Both the position numbers and the translations under genes were made by a program. 64,000 nucleotides of DNA, from contig NC_079134.1 of the NCBI RefSeq assembly GCF_945859705.1, forward strand, positions 62,970,437 to 63,034,436, given 5' to 3'. This DNA is from Episyrphus balteatus. Its lineage: Eukaryota; Arthropoda; Insecta; Diptera; Syrphidae. Each line of letters opens with the position of its first letter. The stretch's first letter is position 1. The notes under the pieces are model-generated. The model made no database searches. It was not told the DNA's origin and saw only the letters and a list, made by a program, of their open reading frames with translations. Below are positions 9,627 through 20,975 of the stretch, piece by piece.

Positions 9627-9643
9627 CTATAATAGAACTTATG

Positions 9644-9669
9644 CACTGAGCGAAAAAACGCAACGTAAA
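9644..9669 (+). repeat. Left terminal inverted repeat of the CACTA-like element
   Basis: It begins CACTGAGCGAAAAAACGC and pairs imperfectly with 24725-24750. It follows the TG duplication. Confidence 0.8.
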
Positions 9670-9829
9670 ATGTAAAATGTTCAACGTTGATTTAAAGTTG
9701 AAAAAAATATCATGAAACTTCTTCAATATAAAATTGAAACAACGTAAGAAATTTTTTGTTTTTGTCGGACTTCAGCTTTTGTTGCATTTTATCACTCTAA
9801 TTTTCAACAGTGAGATAGCACGTTTGTAA

Positions 9830-10260
9830 CGAAATAGACTAGCGCCCCTCTGCACTCCTCGTAGACCACCCTTACAACCTCATATGTACAGGTATATGAG
9901 GCTGGTCCGGGCAGCAGGAGGCAGAGGGGTGTCCAGTACTCCGGCCCCTGTTCGGCATGCTGGCAACCGGCCGTTGCTCGTCGGATAGAGGTGAGTTCTT
10001 GGAGCCGAAGTATTGGACTGTTGTTACGACTTTCCTCATGCCTGTCTATGCTGGAAATAAAATGAGGTGGGAACTCGATGTTAAAAGTTTTAGGGGAGTT
10101 GGCCCTCTGAGGATTTCCCACCCATGTATCTTTTAGATACCACCATGGCTACCACGACCTCCAGTGTTGTGTGGCAGCCCCTAATGCCAAACCAGCTTGT
10201 CCCTATAATCCCCTACTCACCCAGCTTACCTCTGCGTCTGACCCAAATTTTAAATTATTC
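9830..10260. other. GC-rich segment of unknown origin
   Basis: This block is clearly richer in G and C than its neighbours. It contains a 49-bp fold (CCTCATATGTACAGG/TATATGAGG around 9876-9903) and ATGGCT within CACCATGG at 10145. The open frames on either strand (such as minus 9804-10121) match nothing I recognise. It could be the promoter and first exon of the plus-strand gene of the CACTA-like element, or a captured fragment. Confidence 0.35.
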
Positions 10261-10379
10261 ACCATATTGAGCTTATCAAAAAAGATATATAAAACAAAAA
10301 CTAATAACTGTTTAACAATAAAAAACCGTAGTTTCAACTTTTGTGTACATTTATTATCTTATATACTAAAATTAACAAA

Positions 10380-10935
10380 ATTAACTTTGTAAGGTAAGTA
10401 GTGTTTATTTCAAATTATAAAAAAAATTATAACTCTATTTTATTTATTTCTTTACAGTGTATGGTAAGTATATTTATATATAAAATATGTTTCTCTTATT
10501 AATTAATTTATTTTTTTTTCTTTTCATATATATATAATATAATTTGTTTTATTTCTATTTTTGCGTAGTTAAGTATTAATTTTTTAAATTCATAAAATTT
10601 TTATTTATTGTAAGGTAAAGCCTGGTACGCTGCTCGCGCTAAATTTTAGCTCCCATACAAATTATCGAAAAATTTTAGCCGAGCTAAAATGAGTCCCATA
10701 CAAATTATCGATAACTTGTGTGGGAATTTTATCTCGGTTTAAATTTAGCGCGAGCAGCGTACCAGGCTTAAGTATAAAAATTTTATTTAGTGTAAGGTAA
10801 GTATTTAAAATTTTTTTTTTCAATAAGGTAAGTATTAAATTTTTTTTAATAAGGTAAGTATTTAAATGTTATTTAGTGTAAGGTAAGTATTTAAATTTTA
10901 TTTCAGTGTAAGTAAGTATTTAATTAAAACAATTT
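10380..10935 (+). repeat. Array of splice-donor-like units (AAGGTAAGTA)
   Basis: At least seven irregularly spaced occurrences of (T/A)AAGGTAAGT, several preceded by a T-rich tract and AG (for example TTTAGTGTAAGGTAAGT), alternate with AT-rich spacers. It lies between the GC-rich segment and the DUF4806-like exon, so it would be intronic in the sense direction. A similar array lies at 24126-24420. A TIR element (10618-10769) is embedded. Confidence 0.6.
10618..10769. mobile_element. 152-bp TIR element with perfect 29-bp ends, Harbinger-like
   Basis: The ends AAGCCTGGTACGCTGCTCG...inverted match perfectly over 29 bp. Read as AGCCTGG...CCAGGCT, it is flanked by TAA on both sides, as expected for PIF/Harbinger-type MITEs. 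The centre repeats CCCATACAAATTATCGA twice. It has no coding capacity. Confidence 0.75.
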
Positions 10936-11043
10936 TTTTTTCAGTGTAGTATTGGTGTATTTAATATATATAATATATATTAATATTATATTTATATATG
11001 ATATAATTTATTTTATCAAATTTTGTTTTGTTTTTGTTTTTTT

Positions 11044-11530
11044 GGCCAAGAGTGAAAATCCGAAATACACTTTGGAAATGAAATTTTTGAATTGTTCTAG
11101 GTAGGGGACGTTATTTAGAATCTTTTGGTATATAAATTGTCTCTAAGACATAAATATTTTCAGAGCTCAAGCAATCTTTTTATGATTTTTTCTTGAATTT
11201 GAACTTTTTTTGTTTCCTGGCCAAGAGTGAAAATCCGAAATACACTTTGGAAATGAAATTTTTGAATTGTTCTAGGTAGAGGACGTTATTTAGAATCTTT
11301 TGGTATCCAAATCCCCTCTGAGACATAAATATTTTCAGAGCTCGAGTAATCTTTTTATCATTTTTTATCATTTTTTCTTGAATTTGAACTTTTTTGTTTC
11401 CTAGCCAAGAGTGAAAATCCGAAATACACTTTGGAAATGAAATTTTTGAATTGTTCTAGGTAGAGGGCGTCATTTAGAATCTTTTGGTATACAAATCCTC
11501 TCTGAGACAAAAATATTTTCTCTTCTTAAA
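11044..11530. repeat. Three tandem units of about 175-185 bp
   Basis: Units start at 11044, 11219 and 11403 with (GG/AG)CCAAGAGTGAAAATCCG and share GTTCTAGGTAG and AAATATTTTC motifs. The last unit is truncated just upstream of the DUF4806-like exon, so the array is probably intronic. Confidence 0.85.
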
Positions 11531-11574
11531 TATTTGAATATCTTAAACTTAAATTTATTTTACATTTTTTTCAG

Positions 11575-11826
11575 TTGCGAAAGTTTTCTTCAATTTGTGG
11601 GCCGAAAAGTGGACAACGCGGAGATAACGTCTGCTATCGAGTAGTCGACTCGTTATTCTCCCGCAAACTTTTTACTCTAGTGTCCTGGTCTGGAGTATCA
11701 CCGACTAAAAAAAACGAAAGCTTTAGTCGTTTTACAAACACATTCCATTTTTTCCTTAATTTAATAAAAAAGAGCGATTCGACTTACACAGAGGCAGAGT
11801 TAAAAGTTTTTTTTTCCAAAAAATAA
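11575..11826 (+). CDS. DUF4806-like C-terminal exon within the CACTA-like element
   Basis: An 83-codon frame follows a strong splice acceptor (T-rich tract then CAG at 11572-11574) and ends with TAA at 11824-11826. Its pattern, with a glycine-containing N-terminus, LFSRKLFTLVSWSGVSPTKKNESFSRFTNTFHFFLNLI and a lysine-rich end, resembles the C-terminal DUF4806 domain of insect proteins (hydrophobic residues, then a W-[ST]-G core, then a helical end). The function of that domain is unknown. Upstream exons were not identified; the GC-rich block at 9830-10260 is one candidate. The first codon is TTG, consistent with an internal exon rather than a start. The family call rests on pattern memory only. 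Confidence 0.5.
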   Translation: MRKFSSICGPKSGQRGDNVCYRVVDSLFSRKLFTLVSWSGVSPTKKNESFSRFTNTFHFFLNLIKKSDSTYTEAELKVFFSKK

Positions 11827-11879
11827 TAAATAATTCCAAGCGACGTTACGAATCCACATTAAGCGACACAAGTAAAAGA

Positions 11880-12113
11880 ATGTCATCTTCTAAACATTAT
11901 GTTCCAAAACAAAAAAATTTGAAAAAGAGCTCGGGGGAAGATGTTGAAAGTGAACCAATGGATAAAAAGAGCTCGGGGGAAGATGTTGAAAGTGAACCAA
12001 TGGATATTGAAGTTGAACAAAATTTGGAGGTGTTAAGCGATGAAATCCTCATCGACAGTATAATTTCGTATGAATCGGACGAAGCAGAAGAGTCAGAATC
12101 TTCTCATCTATAA
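11880..12113 (+). CDS. Small acidic protein with an internal 14-residue duplication
   Basis: A 77-codon ATG frame starts with a basic segment (SSSKHYVPKQKNLKK) and then becomes strongly acidic. The segment KKSSGEDVESEPMD is repeated twice, back to back, through a 42-bp tandem duplication at about 11925-12008. It ends in an acidic cluster. It lies 53 bp after the DUF4806-like exon on the same strand and is followed by an AT-rich, 3'UTR-like region. I do not recognise the family. It could be the first exon of another gene (AAAGGTTTGT follows the stop) or a second product of the element. Confidence 0.45.
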   Translation: MSSSKHYVPKQKNLKKSSGEDVESEPMDKKSSGEDVESEPMDIEVEQNLEVLSDEILIDSIISYESDEAEESESSHL

Positions 12114-12296
12114 AGGTTTGTTACTGTCATTCTTAATTGCAATGTTTAATTTTCATATGTTTCTTTGTATTTCTTTTAAAAACTAAGACTATGGCACAAA
12201 AGAATAAATAAAAATCAAAAAGTAAATTAACAACCAATATGATATGATCAATAATTTATTTTTTTTTTCATATACATATATATTTTTATTTTATTA
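12114..12296. repeat. Partial copy of an AT-rich repeat also at 18397-18790
   Basis: It shares AACTAAGACTATGGCA and the CATATACATAT...TTTTATTTTATTAGTAT stretch with 18500-18790. Gypsy copy 2 inserted at its GTAT end. Confidence 0.7.
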
Positions 12297-12300
12297 GTAT

Positions 12301-12791
12301 TGTAACGATGAATTACTGAACTACTTTAAGATAAAAGTCTGAACACACTACCTACTACTGCAAAGGTAGAAATGTGAACGGACCTTTAGTAATTAAGAAA
12401 ATATCTCACTGAACACATCTTAAAATATCCCACTGAACACATCTCAAAATATCCCACTAGACTGGAAGTATGAAGTGCCCTTCCTGGAAAGGAAGTTTCG
12501 AGAGGCAGGGACGAGAGCCTTCCTGGACGTTCTCGAGTCTCGAGATTCCGGTATAAAAGGGCAGCGTAGACACCGACCGGATACAGTTTAATCTTGAAAG
12601 TGTAAAAGTACAGTACAAAGTGAAATAAAGTGTTGCAAATTGTTAGTAGTAAATAAAGTGATTTAAAAGTGTGTTTGTTTGAGCGAATAATAAAAGTAAA
12701 TTGAGTTGAAATAAAGTGTGTTCTTATTTGAACGGAAATATAAGTGGAAATGTAAATAAGTTTTATTGTGAACCCGGAATAAAATATTACA
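12301..12791 (+). repeat. 5' LTR of gypsy copy 2
   Basis: A 491-bp LTR with two copies of the U3 repeat unit and a TATA box at 12552. The tRNA-Leu-type primer site follows at 12793-12809. Confidence 0.93.
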
Positions 12792-12939
12792 TTGGTGTCA
12801 GAAGTGGGATAAAACTTATTTATTTGTGCGAATCAGATAATTTCGCGAATAAAATAAAAAGTGCGCGTGTGTTTTAACAATAAACAAAGTGTAAAACATT
12901 TTGAAATAAGTAAAAGTGCTCGCGTTTTGAAAAGTTAAA

Positions 12940-14343
12940 ATGGGCAAAACACTAAATCAGTTAAGTTTGACTGAGCTGAAGGCGGAATTAACTAAGCGAA
13001 GTCTTCCTACTGCTTTATCGAAAAATGATCTCATTATTCGTCTACAGGATTATTTAACCCAGAAAAACGAAGATTTGGATACATTTCAATTCGAAGTTGA
13101 AATGACAGAAGAACAAGTAAGTACTGGTTCCGCTTCCGATATGTCGTCCATGATGTCTGTTCTCCTTGCTAAGTTCGAGAAAAATCTTCTTGAACAAATT
13201 GAGACACAACGCAAGGAACAGAGAGAACAATTAGAAAAACAACAGAGTAGTGTTCTCGAAAAAATTGAGACACAATGCAAAGAACAGAGAGAATAAATGG
13301 AACAACAACGCACAGAGCAAAAGAACCTTCTAGATGAACAGAAAAACCTCATCGAAGGTGAGCTTGATGCTATCGAGAACAAGTTCGTTGCTCTTGATGC
13401 TTCCATCAAAGGTGTTGAAAAACAATCTCAAGAAAAGTTCGAGAAAGTTGAAGAAAAACTCGAGAAAGTAGAAATAAAATTCGATGACAAATTGAAAGGA
13501 ATGGAAGTGAAAATGCAAAGTTTTACCGAAGAACTTGACAAGGTTCGAAAAATTAAGGTGCGAGAAAGATCTGGTGAGTATTTAAAGAAGAAAGAAATGC
13601 ATCCACCAACATTTGATGGACAAAGTTCTTGGTCGATCTACAAGAAACAGTTTGAGGCAGCTGCCACAACAAATGGCTGGGATGACGAAGACAAATGTAT
13701 AGCGCTGACTCTTGCTCTTAGAGGTCCTGCTGCTGAGTTGTTACAAACTTTACCACCAGAAAAGAATGGTAACTTTAACGCTCTTGTCCAGGCCATTGAA
13801 AAACGCTTTGGAGATGGCCATATGCAGGAAGTCTTCCGCGTCTAACTCAATACAAGAGTCCAGAAAAGAGGAGAAACTCTGCAACAACTCCAAGCAGATA
13901 TTGAAAGGTTAGCTCATCTGGCATATCCGACAGCAGGAGACGACATTATCAATCAGTTTGCGACAGAAGCCTTTGTACGTGCTGTATCTGATATAAATCT
14001 TCAGCGAGCAATTCGAACAGCTGGAAAACGTTCCCTTCCTGAAGCATTAGCGTTTGCACTGACTATGGAAGCAGCAGAACAGGCTTCTCAAGGCGTTCAT
14101 CGGGTAAGAGAAGTTGCAGTGGAGGAATGCTCTTGTCAAAAACTCGCATTCCAAAGAAACCAGCGAGACGGAGCTGCTCGATGCTGGAACTGTAACAAGA
14201 CAGGACATCTCCAGCGGCAGTGCAGATTGCCACCAAGAAGAACTGCTTGCGAACACTGTGGAAACAGGAATATTGCCCAACAACAGGTAAGCAATACAAC
14301 TAACACTCATGCTCATCTTGATTCCCATTCGGGAAACGAGTAA
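12940..14343 (+). pseudogene. gag: gag of gypsy copy 2, two premature stops
   Basis: It aligns throughout with the copy 1 gag. It retains the SAP-like N-terminus, a shortened coiled coil, the capsid-like region and the CX2CX4HX4C knuckle. In-frame TAA codons at 13294-13296 and 13843-13845 break it; the second replaces a CAA in copy 1, and the first looks like the same kind of C-to-T change. The G_GGA_AAC slippery heptamer is kept at 14331-14337, but the downstream hairpin has one more mismatch than in copy 1. Confidence 0.93.
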
Positions 14344-17300
14344 GAACCAAGTTCGAGGGGCAGAAGCTGGTTTCTGGTATCGATGGCCCCAAAACCACAA
14401 TTCAAGTCTCACAGACTAAACGAGACAACAAAAGTCTGACAGTGGAGGCGACCATAAACAACAAACAACACGTGGCTACAATTGACACCGGTGCCACCGC
14501 CTCTATTGTTCGAAGAGACTTGGTGAAGATGACATGGCTACATAACACCAACAGCTGCCGTCTGAAGGCCGCCACAGGAGAAGCAGCAAGGGTGTACGGT
14601 GAAATTCGTCTTACGATCCGTATGGCAGAACTAGAGTTTTCGCATGTGTTTTTGGTGGCAGATATATGTGACGAGTGCATCATTGGAATCGACTTCATGA
14701 AGGATCATGGAATCATTTTGGATATAGGTAATCAAGTCCTGAAACACAGAAATGTGGAGATCCCAATGGTCTATGGCAACGAAAATTCAACAACAATTAG
14801 AACTGTCATCAAATATAACATGTGCCTGCCTTCTTCTTCAGAAGTTTTTGTGTGGACCAAGTTAAAGGGGAATATTGGAAGCCATCGATACCTCATGGTT
14901 GAGCCAGAAGTTGAACAAAGTTCCCAAAACGTCATCATCGGGAAGACTCTTGTGGCACCAAAGAACAACATGGTACCTGTACGGATACTTAACATCAAAC
15001 CGTACCCAATCAAGCTTAAGAAAGGAGAAGTTGTTGGCCAATGTGAATCTGTGGCCGCAATAACTAAGATCAACGAGGTGGACACACAGATGACTATGAA
15101 CTCGGCGAAACTAAAGACTCAAATTCTTAAATCATACAACTTGAGTCAACATCAGCTTAATATTGCGGGAAGGCTTCTTCACGAATATGCTGATATCTTC
15201 TCTTCACCCAGCGGGCAGTACGGCCGAACACAACAGGTGCAGCATCGAATCGATACAGGAGATGCTAGACCGATTCGTCAACTCCCCTTGGCCAAACAAG
15301 GTGAAGTTGAAGAAATGATATCGACAATGAAGAAAGATGGGCTGATCGAAAATTCCAAAAGCCCTTGGGCATCACCGGTAGTTCTCGTCAAAAAGAAAGA
15401 TGGAAGCACTCGATTTTGTGTCGACTACCGCAGGCTGAATGATGTGACGAAGAAAGACAGCTACCCACTGCCAAGAATCAACGATACTCTAGATGCAATG
15501 GAAGGAGCACAATGGTTTTCGACTTTGGACTTGAAGAGTGGCTACTGGCAGGTAGAAATCCATTCAGAAGATCGGGAAAAGACGGCTTTCTCTACAGGAA
15601 ATGGTCTGTGGCAGTTTAATGTCATGCCGTTTGGGCTATGTAATGCCCCAGCTACTTTTGAGCGCTTGATGGAGTGCGTTTTGAATGGATTAACCTGGAA
15701 ATCTTGCCTAGTCTATTTGGATGATGTCATCGTTTACGGAAAAACATTTGATGACCATTGTGAAAACCTAAAGGCTGTATTCCAGAGGCTACGAGAAGCA
15801 CATCTTAAGTTGAATCCAAAGAAATGTGCACTTTTCAAGATTAAATATTTGGGGCATATCATCTCATCCCAAGGAGTGAAGACTGATCCTGAAAAAGTTG
15901 ACACTGTGAAGAACTGGCCAACCCCTCAGGACAAGCATCAACTTCGGAGTTTCCTCGGTCTGGCAACGTACTATCGACGATTTGTGAAGGATTTTGCGAG
16001 AATCGCCAAAAGCTTGCACCAACTTACGGTGAAGGGTAAACCCTTTAAATGGTCAGGTGAGTGTGAGAAAAGCCTTCAGGAACTGAAGCTGCGGTTATGT
16101 GAAGCTCCTGTGCTGGCCTATCCGACTCCAGGCAAACAATTCATCATTGACGCAGATGCAAGTAATGTTGGAGTTGGTGCTGTTTTATCGCAAGTTCATG
16201 ACGGAGAAGAAAAGGTCGTTGCCTATTTCAGCAAGGTACTCTCGAAACAAGAAAGAAACTATTGCGTGACCAGAAGGGAACTTCTAGCTCTAGTATTGGC
16301 AACAAAGCACTTCCATAAGTACATCTATGGACAGAAGTTCCTTCTTCGCACAGATCATGGTGCACTAAATTGGCTTTTGAACTTCAAAAATCCAGAGGGT
16401 CAAGTAGCAAGATGGATCGAGATACTTCAGACGTATCAATGTCAGATTCAACATCGAAGAGGAAAGCTGCTTTCAAATGCAGACGCATTATCTCGGCGCC
16501 CGTGCAAGCAAGACTGCAAGCATTGCACACGACTAGAAGAAAAGGAAGTTGTCGCTGTTAGAAGAACGAGAGCTGATCCCATTTGCGGCTGGAGTAATGA
16601 AGAACTCAGAATGGCCCAACAGGAAGATTCGGACATCGAACCCATCCTTGCATGGAAGGAACATCAAGAGAAACCAGAATGGGCCGACATCTCCGACCGA
16701 AGCCCCACTCTAAAAGCATATTGGGCACAATGGGACTCACTTCATGTGCAAGAAGGGCTACTCAGGCGTAAGTGGGAATCCGCAGATGGTAAATCCTATG
16801 TAATGCAGCTAGTCGTACCTCAGTCAAAGGTAAATGATGTTCTCCGAGAGATGCACGGTGGAATTTCATGAGGCCATTTAGGCATCAACAAGACGCTGGA
16901 AAAGCTACGACAGCAATTCTACTGGTTACGTATGAGAGAAGACGTTGAAAAGTGGTGCCGAAAATGTGATACTTGTGCCGCTAGCAAAGGACCAGCTAGA
17001 AAAATCCAAAGCAAGATGCAGCAGTACAATGTGGGTGCACCTTTTGAGAGAATTGCAATAGACGTAGCAGGTCCTTTCCCGAAACCAACAACGGAAATCG
17101 ATACATCCTTGTAGTGATGGACTACTTCAGCAGATGGTCTGAGGCATTTGCCATTCCAAACCAGGAAACTAAAACAGTTGTGGATAAGATTGTCTTTCAT
17201 TGGGTGAGCAGGTTCGGAGTACCCATGGAACTTTATTCCGACCAAGGAAGGAACTTCGAGTCTAAGATTTTTCAAGAGGTTTGCTCACTCCTTGGCATCA

Positions 17301-17917
17301 AGAAGACGCGAACAACACCGCTTCATCCACAATCTGATGGGATGGTTGAGCGATTTAACAGGACACTTAAGGAACACCTGTTAAAAGTAGTCAATGATAA
17401 TCAACGAGACTGGGACCGACATATTCCATTATTCTTGATGGCTTGTAGAAGTGCAACACATAGTTCTACTGGACATACACCATCGGAAGTCCTATTTGGA
17501 TCAACAATACGCCTGCCAAGTGAGATAAAATTTGGAAGTGTTCCCAACGAGCCACATGAAATGGATGAGTACGTAGATAACCTGAAAGGAACACTGGCTG
17601 ACATTCACCAACGGACAAGGACAAATATAAAAATGTCTAGTGACAGGATGAAAACAAGATATGACGCACGAGCGACAGCAACAGGGTTTCAAGAAGGAGA
17701 ACTTGTGTGGTTTTACAATCCCCACCGACAAAAGGGACTATCACCGAAGCTACAACAAAACTGGGAAGGCCCTTACATAGTAATAACCAGAATTAACGAC
17801 GTGGTTTACCGTATACAAAGAGGGGTAAGAGGCAAACTAAAGGTAGTTCATTGTGACCGTTTACATCGTTATAATGGTGAAAGAAGCAATGGAGTTGTTC
17901 GGGACGAACAATCCTAA
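14322..17917 (+). pseudogene. pol: pol of gypsy copy 2, broken
   Basis: Protease, reverse transcriptase, RNase H and integrase are all recognisable and nearly the same as copy 1. Relative to copy 1 it lost 12 bp near 15280 and 6 bp near 15840 (both in frame), gained a TGA at 16869-16871 just before the integrase zinc region, and lost one T near 17083, shifting the frame at the start of the integrase core. The end and polypurine tract (17916-17928) are intact. Confidence 0.93.
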
Positions 17918-17928
17918 GAGGGGGGCAA

Positions 17929-18396
17929 TGTAACGATGAATTACTGAACTACTTTTAAGATAAAAGTCTGAACACACTACCTACTACTGCAAAGGTAGAA
18001 ATGTGAACGGACCTTTAGTAATTAAGAAAATATCCCACTGAACACATCTCAAAATATCCCACTAGACTGGAAGTATGAAGTGCCCTTCCTGGAAAGGAAG
18101 TTTCGAGAAGCAAAGACGAGAGCCTTCGAGGACGTTCTCGAGTCTCGAGATTCCGGTATAAAAGGGCAGCGTAGACACCGACCGGATACAGTTTAATCTT
18201 GAATGTGAAAAAGTACAGTACAAAGTGAAATAAAGTGTTGCAAATTGTTAGTAGTAAATAAAGTGATTTAAAAGTGTGTTTGTTTGAGCGAATAATAAAA
18301 GTCAATTGAGTTGAAATAAAGTGTGTTCTTATTTGAACGGAAATATAAGTGGAAATGTAAATAAGTTTTATTGTGAACCCGGAATAAAATATTACT
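17929..18396 (+). repeat. 3' LTR of gypsy copy 2
   Basis: A 468-bp LTR with a single U3 repeat unit and a TATA box at 18157. The terminal ACA is changed to ACT. Confidence 0.92.
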
Positions 18397-18790
18397 GTAT
18401 ACTTATAGTATATGCCTTATAATAAAATATAAGTACCTTTACTTTATGAAATATTTTTGTGCTTTTGTTAAATAAATTTTTAATTGGCAAGTTAATTGAA
18501 TTGTTATTTTTTGATTCAAAAAGTAAACAAACAACGAATGTGATTTGAAATCAATAATTTCTTTTTTTATTTTTTTTTCATATACATATGTATATATTTT
18601 TTTATATATATATTTTTATTTTATTAGTATACTTATAGTTTATACCTTATAATAAATTCTCTGAATATAAGTATACATACATACCTCTACTTTATGAAAT
18701 ATTTTTGTGCTTTTGTTAAATAAAAAGTTAATTGAATTGTGATTGTTTGATTAAGAACTAAGACTATGGCATAAAGGAATAAATATTTGC
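18397..18790. repeat. AT-rich tandem duplication, about 230-bp unit
   Basis: GTATACTTATAGT(A/T)TAT..CCTTATAATAAA and TTTATGAAATATTTTTGTGCTTTTG occur twice (near 18397-18480 and 18627-18722). Gypsy copy 2 interrupted a further copy at 12297. No coding content. Confidence 0.7.
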
Positions 18791-19012
18791 GTTTGTTGAT
18801 TAGTCAATCGAACTAATTTGGATTTTATATCTTTGAGATTAATTATTTGTTGATTCTCGTTTGAATGAGCATTGAGGTCTGCACAGAATATATTTAAATG
18901 TCTTTATTCAAGGGGACTTATAAAAAAGTTTATCTTTTTAGCAATTTCATAACAACAAAGTTGTATTTTACTTTGGTTTTTGAAATTAATAATGTTAGTA
19001 ACACATACAATT

Positions 19013-19972
19013 TTATTGTCGATCGTCAGTAACCAGCTCTTTGAGTTGAATTTTTGAAAAAATAGAATACTCCGTGTCGTTGGTTGTCTGGAAAAATCTT
19101 GGCACATTCTCTCCTTCATTTTGCTTGCTTAGTAGAGGAAAATCGTTTGTTTGGATAACAGAGCCACTGCTGATGGAATCAAATGTGGAATTAAAGTCTT
19201 CGATGATTCTTTTTGCTGCTTGAGGCAGTGGAAGATGACCACTCCGAAGTTGTTGCTTTATTTTGCCTAGAGCGTTTTCAAAAGGGTAAGTACTAAATGA
19301 ATCCAATTCTCCGAATCGCTCAACCTCTTCGACTAAATGCACCAAGTTGTGTACGTTTCTCGTAAGGTGATGTTCGCCATAAATTTCAGCAAATATTTCA
19401 ATGAATTTGATAATCATTGCATGTGCTGTGGGCAGCAAATGAAAATACTCCTTGCGAGTACATATTGTGACGGCACAAAAAAGCAAAAGAAAAAGCACAT
19501 ATGCTTCGTTAGTCAAATGGTCCTTAAGGACTACAACGCCTATGTAGTACAAAAAGGTGTGGTATTCTGTACCCTTCCAGTGAGCCAGGCAATCTAGTTC
19601 GCAGACGGTTCGATGAAACTCAGCTGGCATTTTACATTGACGTAAGTATTCAGATACTTCAATTGTTTTGCCACTTAGCGTTGGATAGTCGAAAGGTTCC
19701 GTCCCGCCAACCAAACAGTAGACGCTTCATTATACCTAGATGCAGAAGATGTAATGAATCGCCTACCGGAAACTGCTCTACCATATCGTTATTCAATTTC
19801 AAAAGTGGAGAATCATATTTATGATGTGTTCCATAGAGTTTCTTCCTGAATTTTTCATCCGTTCGTTTTTCGCATACTGTTCTAGGAAAAACATTTGTGC
19901 TGCTAACATGACTGTATTCGCCGACCGTTGTGCATTTTTGACACCCTTGGTGAGCGTTGAAGTTTGCTACGC
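19013..19972 (-). pseudogene. CACTA-type transposase, 3' exon (with frameshift)
   Basis: The exon starts at 19972 after a TTTTTTGTAG acceptor and ends with TAA at 19013-19015. It reads VANFNAHQGCQKC (zinc-binding CX2C), FPRTVC, RTDEKFRKKLYGTHHKYDSPL, DSLHLLHLGIMKR, then SGKTIEVSEYLRQCKMPAEFHR, WKGTEYHTFLYYIGVVVLKD, HNLVHLVEEVERFGELDSFSTYPFENALGKIK and a non-conserved tail. These are the conserved blocks of a transposase family common in insect genomes and related in layout to Tnp2 of CACTA elements. One extra T in a T-run near 19697 shifts the frame between the HLGIMKR and SGKTIE blocks, so this copy is probably dead. Confidence 0.8.
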
Positions 19973-20422
19973 CTACAAAAAATAAAACGTAAGATACGTA
20001 AGTAAGTAAGTACCCTGAAATATTAACATTAACAAAACATAAATTTAAGAAATTGATTTTTGAACCACCAACTTTAAAAAGCAATAAGAAAAATAATGTA
20101 AATATTATTCAATAAAATATAATTCAATATTAATAACCTAATTTATAGCCTATTTCCACAAGAACCCAAATGAGTTAATTTCGCAAACTATCTCATTTTT
20201 AATATCATATATCACATTGTATAGGCAATTATTTCATTTCGAAATGAAATAACTTGGGAAATTATCCTGGTTCATCCAATGTAATTGAAATGGGATAAAC
20301 TTATAGTTTTTCTTAAATGCAACTGAAACAGTTCTATGAAATCGCTTACGATATCAAATCAAGGACTCATATTAGAAAAAAAAGCTATTACTTTAAAAAC
20401 AAAAGTGGATGTTTTTTTGTAT

Positions 20423-20935
20423 TGTAACGATGAATTACTGAACTACTTTTAAGATAAAAGTCTGAACACACTACCTACTACTGCAAAGGTAGAAATGTGA
20501 ACGGACCTTTAGTAATTAAGAAAAATATCCCACTGAACACATCTAAAAATATCTCACTGAACACATCTCAAAATATCCCACACTGAACACATCTCAAAAT
20601 ATCCCACTAGACTGGAAGTATGAAGTGCCCTTCCTGGAAAGGAAGTTTCGAGAGACAGGGACGAGAGCCTTCGAGGACGTTCTCGAGTCTCGAGATTCCG
20701 GTATAAAAGGCAGCGTAGACACCGACCGGATACAGTTTAATCTTGAAAGTGAAAGAGTACAGTACAAAGTGAAATAAAGTGTTGCGAATTGTTAGAAGTA
20801 AATAAAGTGACTTAAAAGTGTGTTGGAGCGAATAATAAAAGTAAATTGAGTTGAAATAAAGTGTGTTCTTATTTGAACGGAAATATAAGTGGAAATTAAA
20901 TAAGTTTTATTGTGAACCCGGAATAAAACATTACA
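20423..20935 (+). mobile_element. Solo LTR of the gypsy family
   Basis: A complete 513-bp LTR (TGTAAC...TTACA) is flanked by GTAT on both sides (20419-20422 and 20936-20939), with no internal region. This is the usual product of recombination between the two LTRs of an inserted element. It has three U3 repeat units and a TATA box at 20702. Confidence 0.95.
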
Positions 20936-20975
20936 GTATGTTCCTTTTTGCAGATTTATGGGTTATGTATATTTA

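Larger units (their letters stand above)
12301..18396 (+). mobile_element. Ty3/gypsy LTR retrotransposon copy 2, defective
   Basis: This is a second copy of the 3335-9626 family, flanked by GTAT (12297-12300 and 18397-18400). The LTRs differ in length (491 and 468 bp), mainly by one U3 repeat unit, and the last base of the 3' LTR is T rather than A. gag has two premature stops; pol has a stop, a 1-base deletion and two small in-frame deletions. It lies inside the CACTA-like element, downstream of the acidic ORF. Confidence 0.95.
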
